From Hypholoma sublateritium FD-334 SS-4 (taxonomy: Eukaryota; Basidiomycota; Agaricomycetes; Agaricales; Strophariaceae), in assembly GCA_000827495.1 (NCBI GenBank), contig KN817644.1:42645-106644 (forward strand): a stretch of 64,000 nucleotides of DNA, written 5' to 3'. Under the pieces are notes generated by a model, which worked only from the letters and a program-made list of their open reading frames with translations, did no database searches and had not been told where the DNA came from. Positions within the stretch are counted from its first letter, which is position 1. Each line of letters begins with the position of its first letter. The position numbers and the translations under genes were made by a program. This document shows positions 14,438-27,292 of this stretch, piece by piece.

Positions 14438-15667
14438 TTTAATGCATGATGAAATTCCATCGTATCGGAGTTCCCCCTACCTCTTATTTCCCCCCCTCGC
14501 ACGTATAGGACACTCATCGACACCCCGCTGCTGTCATCCCTCCTTCTGGGCTAGACCGGACGACCCCTGCCCTCTTGCACGATAGATCGCACGATTTTGT
14601 CTCGTATATGTATGTCCGTAGGTTTCTTGTACACCCCAAATCCCGATCGCACCTCCTGCTTCTGAAATGCAGCGCTTCACGCCCATTTAGCTTTGTTGGA
14701 AAGGAGATGAGCCCCGCTCGAAAGGTTCAATCAGGTGGTATGAAGACCTCGGACGGCCGAGATAGCTGAGTTCCTTGTTCTTCAAGGGTATGCTACTCAC
14801 AGACTGTCCGTGCTATGCGCAATTGAAGCAGCTTCGAATTGGTTGCCTGGCTTGAATACGACGGCGCCCTCCGGCCGCAGGCTCGTTTATCTGATGGAGA
14901 ACTCAGCTGGAAAGGTCTTCGACTTTGTAGTTGATTTCGCTCGCGCCTCGGCATCTCAGGAGCACGGATTGCTTCGCATGTTGCTCGGTTCTTCCTAGCA
15001 AGTACAGGGGCGTTTGGTCCAGACTCAAGTGCTAATTCTGGTGGCAAATCAAGACCTTGAAGAATCATTCACTAACATAGCCTACAAATGTTATGCCGAA
15101 AAGCGGCATGACGGTCACACTCGGTTACCTGGCGGTTCCCCGATGCAAGAAATGGCCCCCGATGACGGCGGGGTAGCCTTGGCACCGACCACGAGACGAG
15201 AATCTCAACGAATTTTCATATCTTTTCTCCACATCCCCACACCAGCTCCACGGTCTACGCGAGAGAGTGGGAGAGAGTACGGAAATATGAACAGTCGCTA
15301 GGCGATAATGCAAGGTACGAAATCAATCCCACTGGGTAAAGAACAGCAGAAGCTTTACTTTTTCTTGTCCTCAGTAATCCATCTGCCACCAGGCGTCGAA
15401 GAATACATGGTGCCATTCCTGGTACCTTTAGCGCTACTGGCCAACGCCTACGATTATGCGGTTGTAACAGCGAATTTTGAGTTCGGCCCATGTGCTCCTC
15501 CCGTCTCTTCCGCGAAGCTCTCAATTTCACAATGTCGCGCATCGCCTCGCTCCATGTAATTGATGGAGAACCAGCTCCATCTTCGTCCTACATAAACTGA
15601 GAGTTTTCATACCGGAGCTTCATTATTGCTCTCCCGCCTTCTTCAGCTCTTCTCCCGCCTTCTCGCA
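14438..15667. other. Intergenic, no gene seen
   Basis: Holds the 3' flank of PRP43 and the promoter of the transporter. Short open frames occur on both strands, but none has coding composition or plausible splice partners. Confidence 0.4.
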
Positions 15668-18079
<2,412 letters not shown>

Positions 18080-18381
18080 GTGTACCCCTATATATGTATC
18101 GCATATTTACTTTGTTTATCCATCCAGATAGGGATGTTGCTATCACCATACCAATACATACCATGTACATAAAATCTTTGTTATCACAGATTTTGGCCAC
18201 TTCGTGAACCTCCACGATCTGGCATGTTCTGAGTCCATATATTAGATCTACCAGCATTGCTGAAGACGTCATCACAGATCGTAAGGTACTAGTAAGTAGT
18301 AGGTAGGAGACGTCCACAAATAAAGGGGAAGGGACGGTGTCTAGCGGAAATCCAAACCGGAATGGAAAGAGTGGCTCGCGA

Positions 18382-20055
18382 TCAGGACCGTCTGCCTGGC
18401 TGTCCCGTTCTTTCCCTAGGATATTGTTGCTGCTGGGAGTCTCTGTCTCGGCTGCTCTTGGTGTCGATCTTCACGTATTCGGCGTCCTCCGCTCCGCTCA
18501 CAGCTCCGGCGGCGTCCTTTTTGACGCCCATATAGGCTTCGCCTAGCATTTGCAAAGCGACCGCCCGTAACTGAGCCTTTTCACGGGAGATCGTGGGATC
18601 GGTGAGTACGCGCTCGCAGGTCTCGCGAAGGATGGATTCGACTTCGAGTTTGGTTCCCTTGAAAAGTGCTTGGATCCCTTTCTCGGCTGCCTGCTCTTCA
18701 AGTCGTTTCTTCTCTGCGGGATCAAGGTTTCCTGCTTTTTCGGCGGCTTGAATTTGGTCAAAGACGGATTTCAGCTCGATGGCAGCTCGCAGAGTTGACA
18801 CCCTTTACAAAGGATTAGATATGTCAAAGAGAAGACAGCCGGTACGCACGTTTCGCTGAAAACGTGGTACTTCCCTTGCACGTTGTGTAACCATCCACCG
18901 ACTCCTAGGAAAGTTTGGTTTGTCGCGAGATGATGTTTCGCCTTGGAGACATATACGAATCCGATGGTTTGCAAGAGTTCAACTCCGTATGACTCCTCTT
19001 TCAGTTGCCTGTATGCGAGTTAGATTTAAACTACAGATAAAATTAGGAAGAATGTACTCTGCCTCAAGCTGGCAAATCGTCCGCCAGCTGGTCGAAACAT
19101 CAGGGTCATCGGGGCCCGTCGCCGACTCGGTGAATATGCTGAGCTTGCGCTCCATGTTCTCCACGAGCTTGTTCACCCTCTCTTGCCGCACCGCAGCCTT
19201 TTCGGCAGCTTTTTGCCTGTCCTTCTCGGCCTTAATGCGTTCCTTTTCTTCTTTCCTCGCCTTTTCTTCAGGAGTCAGTATCTCGCGCCCTTTCGCATCC
19301 TTGGGCCGGGGTGGGCCCTGCGGCTCCTGCGCATCGCCCTCCGCTTCATCGGCTTCCTGCAGTGCAGTTTTCATGTCCCGCGCCAGGCTGATGTTCCCGA
19401 TGATGGGCACGAAACGCTCGCCGCCAAAGATAGCGCCGAAGACCTCCTCCGGATCGACATAGCCACCCTCGGGCGCGCTCTCCTTGGGCCCGTACTCGTT
19501 GTACTTGCGCCGAAGCGTGTCGTCAGAAAGCGTCTGGTACGCAATCGCGATTTCTTTGAATCGCTCTTCTGCGTGAGGGTCGTCCGGATTCTTGTCAGGA
19601 TGGTGCTTGATCGCGGCGCGTCCTACAGCACAGCGTCAGAGTCATCCAATTCACCGGTCGTGTGACTCACTATAAGCCTTCTTGATTTCATCGGTCGTGG
19701 CGTTCACTGGTATCCCAAGTATATCGTAGTATCCCGTCTCTAGTGGCCGCTCCTGTGTCCCAATTTTCCGTCCCTTCCGCGGCTGGGCGCCGGCAGCCGA
19801 CGTCGATGGTTTGTGGGTATTGTTCGCTGCTACTCGCGATGAAGAGCCATACGCAGCAGGTATCTGCTCAGGATAGAACGCATGCGATACGGTATTTTGG
19901 CAGGCAAAGCACCGTATCTGCAGCAGAGTTCCTGGCCGCGGTTGTGGACTCGGTACAGGGAATTCTAATGCAACGTTACACCGCGAATTCGAGCATGAAG
20001 TCACAATGTGCGGTACTGCTGGTCGCGAGGAGAGGATTGGGTATGAGCTGTTCAT
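18382..20055 (-). CDS. CAJ1/DJP1-type J-domain co-chaperone
   Basis: Hsp40 co-chaperone of 509 residues. Exons are 20055-19671, 19622-19058, 19008-18850 and 18802-18382. The J domain begins at YYDILGIPVNATTDEIKKAY (about residues 107-127) and contains the HPD motif in IKHHPDKN. The DnaJ-X region follows: a charged coiled-coil (EKARKEEKERIKAEKDRQK), then YGVELLQTIGFVYVSKAKHH and FLGVGGW. It stimulates Hsp70 ATPase; yeast relatives act at peroxisomal or nuclear sites, but location here is not shown. The region before the J domain has four cysteines in a ribbon-like pattern (C21-x4-C26 and C49-x2-C52). The ATG at 20055 is used; upstream in-frame sequence has no earlier ATG. Confidence 0.9.
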
Positions 20056-20250
20056 CCAAGGAGAAAAAGGAGGAGAAGGAAAGGGTTCAAAGGCAAGCAA
20101 TTTAAATTACTGCGTCTACGTACGTCGTGCCACACGTGATGATCGTAATGCTGTGGCTCTTTTGCCGGGTTATCCTTTTTCATTCACCTTGGGGACAACG
20201 AGTAATTTTTTTATTCATAAGTAAGGTGAATTTATTCTCTATGGTATATA

Positions 20251-21774
20251 CTATGATGTAGTCTCGGGTTGTTGCTTTGCCGCCTCAGCATCTGCATGCG
20301 CGACCGTGACTTGCTCGTCACTTGGCTTCGCATTGCGACCTTTACCCGGCGGGGGAGGATGGTAGACCTTTTCCTATACAAAGACTCAATATTCGATAGA
20401 CGCGGAAAAATAATCTGGCAACCTTCTTCTTGCCCTTTGGCTTCGCGTTCGGGTCGGGATAAGCGAGCGCAGTGATCTTCTGCCACTCTGCGTTCTCCTC
20501 GAACTCTTGGCGGATGGGCGCAAGCAGGCGGTTGATGCCGTCCGCGACGGACGCCTTCAAGTCCTTGGGGTGCAACGTCTTCGCCGCAAAGTCGGCCTCG
20601 ATCTCGGCGAACGACGCATAGTGCGTCGACCCGCCGAACTTGGCGTCACGTTCGACGCTGAACACCGTGCCGGGCGGCGCGTCGTCGCTGATGAATGGGC
20701 GCTGGTCGCCGAGGCCCTGCACGAGCGCGGTATGCCCCGCTGAGCGCTCGAGGCGCAGCTTGCTGATCGGGATGAGCACCGCGTTGACGAACGCGAGCAC
20801 ACCGTTCCCCTCTATGTTGCCCTCCTCGCAGAACGCGGACTTTAGCTTCTTGCGCACGACCTCGGGAGTGTCAAGGAAGTCGATCTTCGAGTTCGGGTCC
20901 GACGCGGACATCTTGCCACCCGCGAGCCCGGGCACCATCGCATTCATCAGGTGCGCGCGCTTCGCGTACCCCAGCCGCGGGAGGTAGAGCTCCGCGAAGG
21001 TGAAGATCTTGCGCTGGTCGATGCCACCGAACTGAAAGTCGCAGTCGAGGTACTGCTCGTCGAGCGCCTGTAGCCCGGGGTACAGCAGTCCGCTTAGCAG
21101 TGGGCTCTCGACTTGCTTGACGACCTCCGCGCCGGCCTTCTTCGCGTCGTGCTCGGACACCGTCGCGCAGAGGCGGTAGTTGTCCATATTGTACTCCTTC
21201 GTGAGCTGGTAGGACGAGCCCTCGACGAAGCGTAGCGAGGAGGTTGGGATCCCGAGCGACGTGAACACGGCCGTCAGCAGAAATTTGTAGTACTTTGTCC
21301 GGTGGGCCACGAGATCAAGCGGCGCCTTGAGGTTGTCCAGGAATGCGTGGATATCTGTTCACGTTAGGTGGCATCCGGAGCTGGAGATTATGCACGATTC
21401 ATACCTGCCAGCAAAATCGTCACCTGGTTCCATTAATTCTCCGAAGCATCGACGAAGGTCAAGACACGTACATGGACGCCCGCCTGCAAGAAATCCGCAA
21501 TTTTCGTCAATGCGACAAAGTAACCAACGTGAGCTGGATAACTAGTTATTCAGAGCTTCGTTAATTGAAGAGGATAGAATGCGCACGCCGTCCCGTTGGT
21601 GCGGTGCCTGCAGAAAACGCTCAGTGTCGCTAGCAGATTAATCTCCTGGATTTACGCGCCCCAGTAGCATTTTGGTTCTCGTCCTTCGGCGAGGATGGCC
21701 TTGATGGCGTCTCCACCGAGGACTTCTTGCAGGCCGCGAGTGATTAGTTCGTACTTTTCGTCTGGTGTCGACAT
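20251..21774 (-). CDS. TYS1: Tyrosyl-tRNA synthetase, cytoplasmic
   Basis: Class I aminoacyl-tRNA synthetase charging tRNA-Tyr, 421 residues. Exons are 21774-21660, 21607-21587, 21533-21472, 21423-21405, 21354-20423 and 20367-20251. The HIGH-type motif is in TGRPHVGYF and the KMSKS-type loop is KMSAS at about residue 220. Other family blocks are [23 protein letters not shown] and [13 protein letters not shown]. Two exons are tiny (21 and 19 bases). The first intron is unusual: alignment to the family forces the donor to be GCGCGT after TGG-G, not GT, because the nearby GT would break the frame. The C-terminus ends in a Lys-rich, Pro-rich tail. Confidence 0.93.
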
Positions 21775-22363
21775 GGTAGAAGGAAAGATCGAAGCGGAGT
21801 TGTCGTTTTCATGATTCGTTTATCACAAAATCTTATCTGACTCGACTCATTTGAACAAAACAAGTATCAATAATACTAATGGCACTGACATTGACAAGCC
21901 GGATTCAGAAATTATTCTTGTTTCCCCATAAGCCAGAATTCCAATGGAAATAAATCCGCAATAACCCTTATTAAATTCAAGAAGAATCCACAAATATCCA
22001 TTGGCAACGACAAGATATAGAAAGCTGCGATTAGAGAGTGGAGCGATTTGGTGGTAGCAAACAGAACAGACAGAAAAACCGAGAAGAAACAACTAAAACG
22101 ACTGTGAAGTGTGTCATTCCGGGAAGGGCCTGAGGACACCCAGGAAAGGCGGCTAAGTATTTCCATAACAAGACAAGGCAGAAGGCGAAATGGCAGGGTA
22201 TACGATAGGGTAATGGGCGCGAAAGGGTGATAGACTGTGCTGGGCGCCAGAGCGCCGCGCGACAGTTTTGAGAAGGCGGCTAGACACGAAAGCGGTACAG
22301 TGCGATCTAGACTGGTCCGCCTAGAGTAAGGAAAGGCGGATGTAACACGTACGAAGCAGGCCT
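21775..22363. other. Intergenic: TyrRS promoter and septin 3' flank
   Basis: Both flanking genes are on the minus strand, so this holds the TyrRS promoter and the septin 3' flank. I see no coding pattern. Confidence 0.4.
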
Positions 22364-23859
22364 TCATCGTCTGCCAGTGCCACGTCCGTAGCCAACCTGG
22401 AGGTTCTCCAACTCCGCCTCGAGCTGCTTGATTGCGCTGTGAGCCATTTCCAGATCCTTGTTCAGACGGTCTCGCTCCGCGATCAACTAAAGATGTGATG
22501 TGAGCACACAAAGTCCACACAGTCCACATCTGACGCGAGAACGTACGTGTTGTTCCCATTGCCTGAACCGCGCTTCTTCCGCCTTGACTTGCTCGGTGAA
22601 CTTCTTCCTCAGTTGCTCTTCCTCCTCTTTGAACTTGGGGTTGTCCGACTTCTTGATCTTGGGCTCTCCGAATTTGCGCGTCTCCATCTGTGTCTGCCTG
22701 TAGTTCTCGTAGTGCAGCTCCTCGGAAGTAGAGATGAGGTCAAGCATGTGTGTACGGATAAGGAGGGAGCGAAGTTTCTTGAAATCGCAATGGCTCTCGT
22801 TTTCAACTATTTCAGTCGATTAGGGGGGTTCATAAATATTTTAAATGTGAGACCAACCTTCAGCAACACCCCAAATATATTCACGACCTTTCACAACACG
22901 ACCATCAGATGTCTTGACATCCTCAGTGGAACCAATGATTGAGAAAGGGATGGCATCAGTCAAAACACGGGCGAGCTCCGCGTTCTCGTCATCTGCATCC
23001 AGAGGAGGGGTGTAAATCCGGATTCCTTGCGCAGCGATGACTTCTCGAACCTAAACGAGCACAAAAGACGATGAGAGGCTGAGCTAAAGCATAACGCCGA
23101 TACAGTTGCCACGTACGCGTTGCTTGAACACGAAGAGGTCGTTTTGGGTCAAAGTGTCGGCCTTGGCGACAACGGGAATGAGGTTGACGCGAGTTCCGAG
23201 GCGCTTCATGATTTCAATGTCCAGAGGCTTCAGGCTTTTAAAAACGTTGGTATGGTTTGGTCGTGACGGGAAAAATGCACATACGTGTGGCCCGTCGGGC
23301 GAATGAAGTAGAGGCATGCATGCACGCGCAGGTCGGTCTTGTCCTGTCGCTGGGGCTGCTGCTCTTGACGCATGTACGCCTCGTGCTGGTCGTCGATGAA
23401 CTCGACGATCGGGAGCCAGGAGTCACGGTTGTTGACGTAGTCTCCGAATCCAGGGGTATCGATGACCGTCAACTTGACCTTGAACTGGCGCTCTTCCAGC
23501 TCAGCCTTGATAATCTCAACCTCGGTAAGCTTGTCCAGCTGTTTGTAGTGACGTTTGGCGTAGTTTTTGGGAGGTGACAATTCCGTCGAGAATAGGGTGT
23601 TGATCAAGGTAGTCTTGCCCAGCCCAGACTCGCCTTTACGAATAGGTTATTGACGCGACCCACCCCATTTACTGCCTCTCTACTCACCAACGACCATGAT
23701 AGTGAAATGAGCGCCACGTTTGGCGACAATCTTATGCCTCTGTCATAATGCAATGCGTCAGAAACTTGCGATGTAGCTACCGCAACAATTCGGCAAACAA
23801 ACCTGGTTAGGCAGGTTGGCAATACCAATGCCATCGAAATTGGGTGCAGGGAGAGACAT
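22364..23859 (-). CDS. CDC12: Septin, Cdc12 group
   Basis: GTP-binding septin that polymerises into filaments at septa and hyphal branch sites, 383 residues. Exons are 23859-23803, 23739-23688, 23633-23285, 23234-23117, 23050-22858, 22806-22547 and 22486-22364. The N-terminus [18 protein letters not shown] is typical of the Cdc12/AspC group. The G1 P-loop is [10 protein letters not shown]3 is [16 protein letters not shown]4 is VAKADTLT, and the septin unique element spans [14 protein letters not shown] to [13 protein letters not shown]-terminal coiled coil ([18 protein letters not shown], then [17 protein letters not shown]) completes the family architecture. Length is normal for the group. 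Confidence 0.95.
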
Positions 23860-24370
23860 TATAGAGAGGACTGAATGGAGAGCAACGGTGACGTTGACGA
23901 GCAAAAATCAAGCAGCACTCAAAATCGTTTGAGAAAGGAACCCCTGTTTGGTGCTATTTATTTGGTGGCGGTTGTCGCTTTACTGCTTCCGGACCCTTTG
24001 GACTTCGAAAACCATCCAAGTCGTCCTTATCCTCCTCGTGTACATTAATATATGAGATGGGAAAGAAGCCTAAAGGTCGGTGGTCTTATAATTGAGAAAA
24101 TATTTAGGTCATTGGCGAAGTCAGAACTGGCAGTTCCAGGAATTCCGAATCATTCACGGCTGCATTCCTTAAACACTCTGCTCATATTAGGGACCAATGC
24201 AAAGTGTCGTATATTCAACCTTTCAAAGGTAAAGCCTTCAAGTGAGATTTAAAAGATTTGCATATTTAGCCAAAAAGGGACATTCGGTAAGTAATCCACT
24301 TGTATAGTGTGGGGACGAGAACTTGGTGAGAACAATTATCGAGGACAAAATCTGGTAGCTGCGCAGCCTT
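23860..24370. other. Intergenic: septin promoter and H4-variant 3' flank
   Basis: No gene is seen. It contains the septin promoter on the minus strand and the downstream flank of the H4 variant gene. Confidence 0.4.
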
Positions 24371-24853
24371 TCAAGCATCAAAGCCGTAGATGGTCTTCCC
24401 ACTGCGCTTAAGCGCCCGGACCACATCTATCGTGGTAACGGTTTGACTATACCCGTGTAAGTCTCAGCGCCATTGGATGGACGACCAAATGTAAACCGAA
24501 CTTACCGTTTGTCGCAGTGGTCTGTGTATGAAACCGCGTCGTGAAGAATGCTGAAGAGATAATCTCGGATTACTCCCCGGCCTTCTTCGTAGATGCGACT
24601 CGAGATGCGCTTCACGCCCCCGCGGCGAGCGAGACGGCGAAACGGGGGAGCTGAAAGGTCTGTTGTACAGTCCATTTAGCTGTGTTATTTTTTAAGTGGG
24701 ATTATATTACGCACTTTGGATGCTTTGTCGAGATATCTTGCGATGGCGCTTACCACCGCTCTGTCCGAGGCCCTGCAAGTACATCTACATATTTGAATGC
24801 TTCGTGAACACAGGGGTATGAAACACCTTTCCGCCCTTTCCACGTCCAGACAT
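24371..24853 (-). CDS. Divergent histone H4 variant
   Basis: A 104-residue H4-like protein in four exons (24853-24827, 24772-24715, 24659-24506, 24446-24371). Exon phases match the canonical H4 at 26160-26637 exactly, and exons 1, 2 and 4 have the same lengths. The first 11 residues after Met are identical to H4 and include Lys5 and Lys8. Lys16 and Lys20 are kept, but Lys12 is Gln. The fold differs widely: Lys31 to Ala, Gly48-Leu49 to Ser-Arg, Lys59 to Arg, Lys79 to Gln, Tyr88 to Arg, the C-terminus is GFDA, and there is a one-residue insertion after residue 76. DNA-contact Arg35, Arg36 and Arg45 remain. With no stop or frameshift in 105 codons it looks functional rather than decayed. Expression cannot be judged. 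Confidence 0.85.
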
Positions 24854-26159
24854 GTACTTATGCTGACGGTTAAGTGTCCGTAGACTCGATGACAATGTCT
24901 GCGATGAAAAAATGCACACTTCGAGGCGGTGATGGTGGTGGTACTGCAGAAAGAACGACAGTTCTATTTATAGCATTCAAGATACAAGTTATTATTGACG
25001 CACTGTGCCGGGAATTGCACCTCTGGATATTTCGCTGCATGTATTTCCTCTTTTACAGAGTGTATAATATCTGAATAGATACATACGATCTCCTCAGACT
25101 TATATTTAATGAACAACTTAATTGCGATGTTCTCATTTGCAATCGAATCGGGGACAGACTTGGTCACGACTGATTATTCTTCGAAGTATCTCATATCACG
25201 GTATACGGCACTATCTCTTACCTTAAAAATGTCTGGGTGTCGCTGACTTTGGGACAATCATCGCGTCACACCAACAACCTGTATTTATCGCCTTTCATGA
25301 GCACTGAGGTTGCATTCAAGTTGCATTGCCTCACTTTTAGTAAAGTGTGCAAAGACACACGGATCACATACGTGCATGATAATGAAGCATTCATCGATGA
25401 TAATCTCATCGACTACGGTGAGCCACCGTGAGCGAGAAAAATGAGATCTTGGAACAGAGTCCAGACTGGAAAAAGACACTGAAGCTTACCGATAGGAGTT
25501 TAGATTGCGTAAAATGGTAGGTAAGCGATACAAACAGCGAGAATATCTCAGATATCTTCGTGAATTCGCTTCGAGACGTACTGGTGAAAAGTGGGATACA
25601 TATCTTGGAAAGAGCTGTATTTAGTTATATTTATAGACATTATCCTGTTCAAAGGTATTTTTAGCGCTACGCCTACTATGGTCAAATATATTCACAAGTA
25701 CAACAATAAATAATGTGGTTACATAAATGCGTCCAGTGGGCTTGAGCATCAATGTCTTTGGGCGGATGATTGCCTTCAACAAAATATACACCAAACGGGC
25801 GCTTCTATCTGCGTTGGATTATTATGACATTATTGCTTGATACCCAATCCAGTCGTTAGTGGCCCCACATGAAGTGACTCATGTATACGTGTTCTGTACA
25901 GAGCCGATATCAAACTTACTGAAGCCAAGTATCTGACAATCATATACAGCGCGCCCATCAACATCCACTTAGCGATGAGGTCGAGGACCTAAGTCATGGC
26001 ATTCGGGCAAATGTCTGTTTTACATATTGGTTGCATATTGTACACGAACGAGGAAGCATAAAGAAAACCCATAAACATAAGGCTCCGAAGCTGGAGATAG
26101 TAACAAATGTAAGATCCTGGGGGCTACATCAAAATACGGAAAAAATATGGCCCCAATGC
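24854..26159. other. Intergenic between H4 variant and canonical H4
   Basis: The left end is the promoter of the H4 variant; about 24870-24960 resembles about 26640-26760 upstream of canonical H4 (a gttaagt stretch, then a gatggtggtggt-like stretch and an aagaa-acag end). Around 25460-25620 the minus strand has stretches resembling H4 exon 3 and its donor, perhaps a degraded third copy; support is weak. No intact gene is seen. Confidence 0.4.
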
Positions 26160-26637
26160 TTAAGCGCCGAAACCATAAAGGGTACGCCCGGAGCGTTTGA
26201 GAGCGTACACGACGTCGAGGGCAGTGACGGTTTTGCTGGATGATATTCAGTACTCGATAGATGTTATATTCACACTAATTCTTACCGCTTAGCGTGTTCA
26301 GTGTATGTGACAGAATCACGGATAACATTCTCGAGGAAGATCTTGAGGACACCGCGAGTCTCTTCGTAGATGAGACCGGAGATACGCTTAACACCACCAC
26401 GACGAGCGAGGCGGCGAATAGCAGGCTTTGTTATACCTGACCGCGACAAGTTTAATGCACCGATAGATACGAGCAACGCATTATGCTCACCCTGGATGTT
26501 GTCACGAAGAATCTTACGGTGGCGCTTGGCTCCACCCTTTCCAAGACCCTATAGTCAAAGCCCAGCGTTAATTAGTCTCTTTCCGGAAACAGGTGAAGTG
26601 TATGGCACACCTTTCCGCCTTTTCCACGTCCGGACAT
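26160..26637 (-). CDS. Histone H4, canonical
   Basis: Core nucleosome histone, 103 residues in four exons (26637-26611, 26548-26491, 26436-26286, 26235-26160). The protein is the standard H4: tail [19 protein letters not shown] with all acetylation lysines, then the histone fold including [19 protein letters not shown] and [19 protein letters not shown]. The C-terminus reads [10 protein letters not shown], a small fungal variation on [10 protein letters not shown]. Introns interrupt after codon 9, in codon 29 and in codon 79, which fits a polyadenylated fungal histone mRNA. I see no adjacent H3 gene in the window, although H3-H4 pairs are common in fungi. Confidence 0.97.
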
Positions 26638-27292
26638 ATCGAAGTTTATGAGTTGTTGTCGTTAAGTAGTGGGTAAAGTTGAAGCCGACGAGTGGCTTGA
26701 AAATGAAGACTTGCAGGTGATGATGATGGTGGTTTGAAGAAGAAACAGATTGTTGATGGCGCGAGCTTAATTACCCTTGTTTCGCGTCTATTTGGTCGTA
26801 TTGACGCGATTGGCTACGATTTATTCATGTGACTTTGTTTATGCTTCGGGCTTATGTTTCGCACTCCGATTGCGGGTCCCTCGGCAGAAACACGACGGCA
26901 CCGCGCTGCGTGTTCGCGAACTCAGAAATGACCAGTGCCTAGGTTCGACCTCGCAACTTTCTTCGACTACAATATTAAAATCCTTCGTATTCATGCTCGA
27001 TTTCTATTCCGTACTTGCTTCGATGTTTAATCTGAGCGAACTACTCTTTATTTCGCCCGTCTATCTGCTGGACGCGGATACTTGGATTGCACTGGAGACA
27101 TGAAGTCTAATTGACAGTGCCGAATCACCCCGGCACACACAAACCAGAACTCATCGCCTCAACAGATATAGAATCGCATATCTTCTCAGCTAGATCCACC
27201 TCAAGTAGCACACGAGGACGATTACGCATTACATAAAGCCTTGTCAAGCTTCAGCGCTACAGGAGTCATCGAGCGACTCACTATCCCCTGCA
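26638..27292. other. Divergent intergenic: H4 promoter and sacsin-like promoter
   Basis: This lies between the divergently transcribed H4 and sacsin-like genes. It contains inverted CCAAT sequences (ttggtcgtattg and gcgattgg, about 26790-26815) suitable for a histone promoter. No coding pattern is seen. Confidence 0.4.

Noticed and set aside
25285..25479. Minus-strand open frame between the H4 genes with faint resemblance to the end of histone H3
   Set aside because: Only scattered identities (about one in five) and no recognisable H3 N-terminus upstream; indistinguishable from chance.
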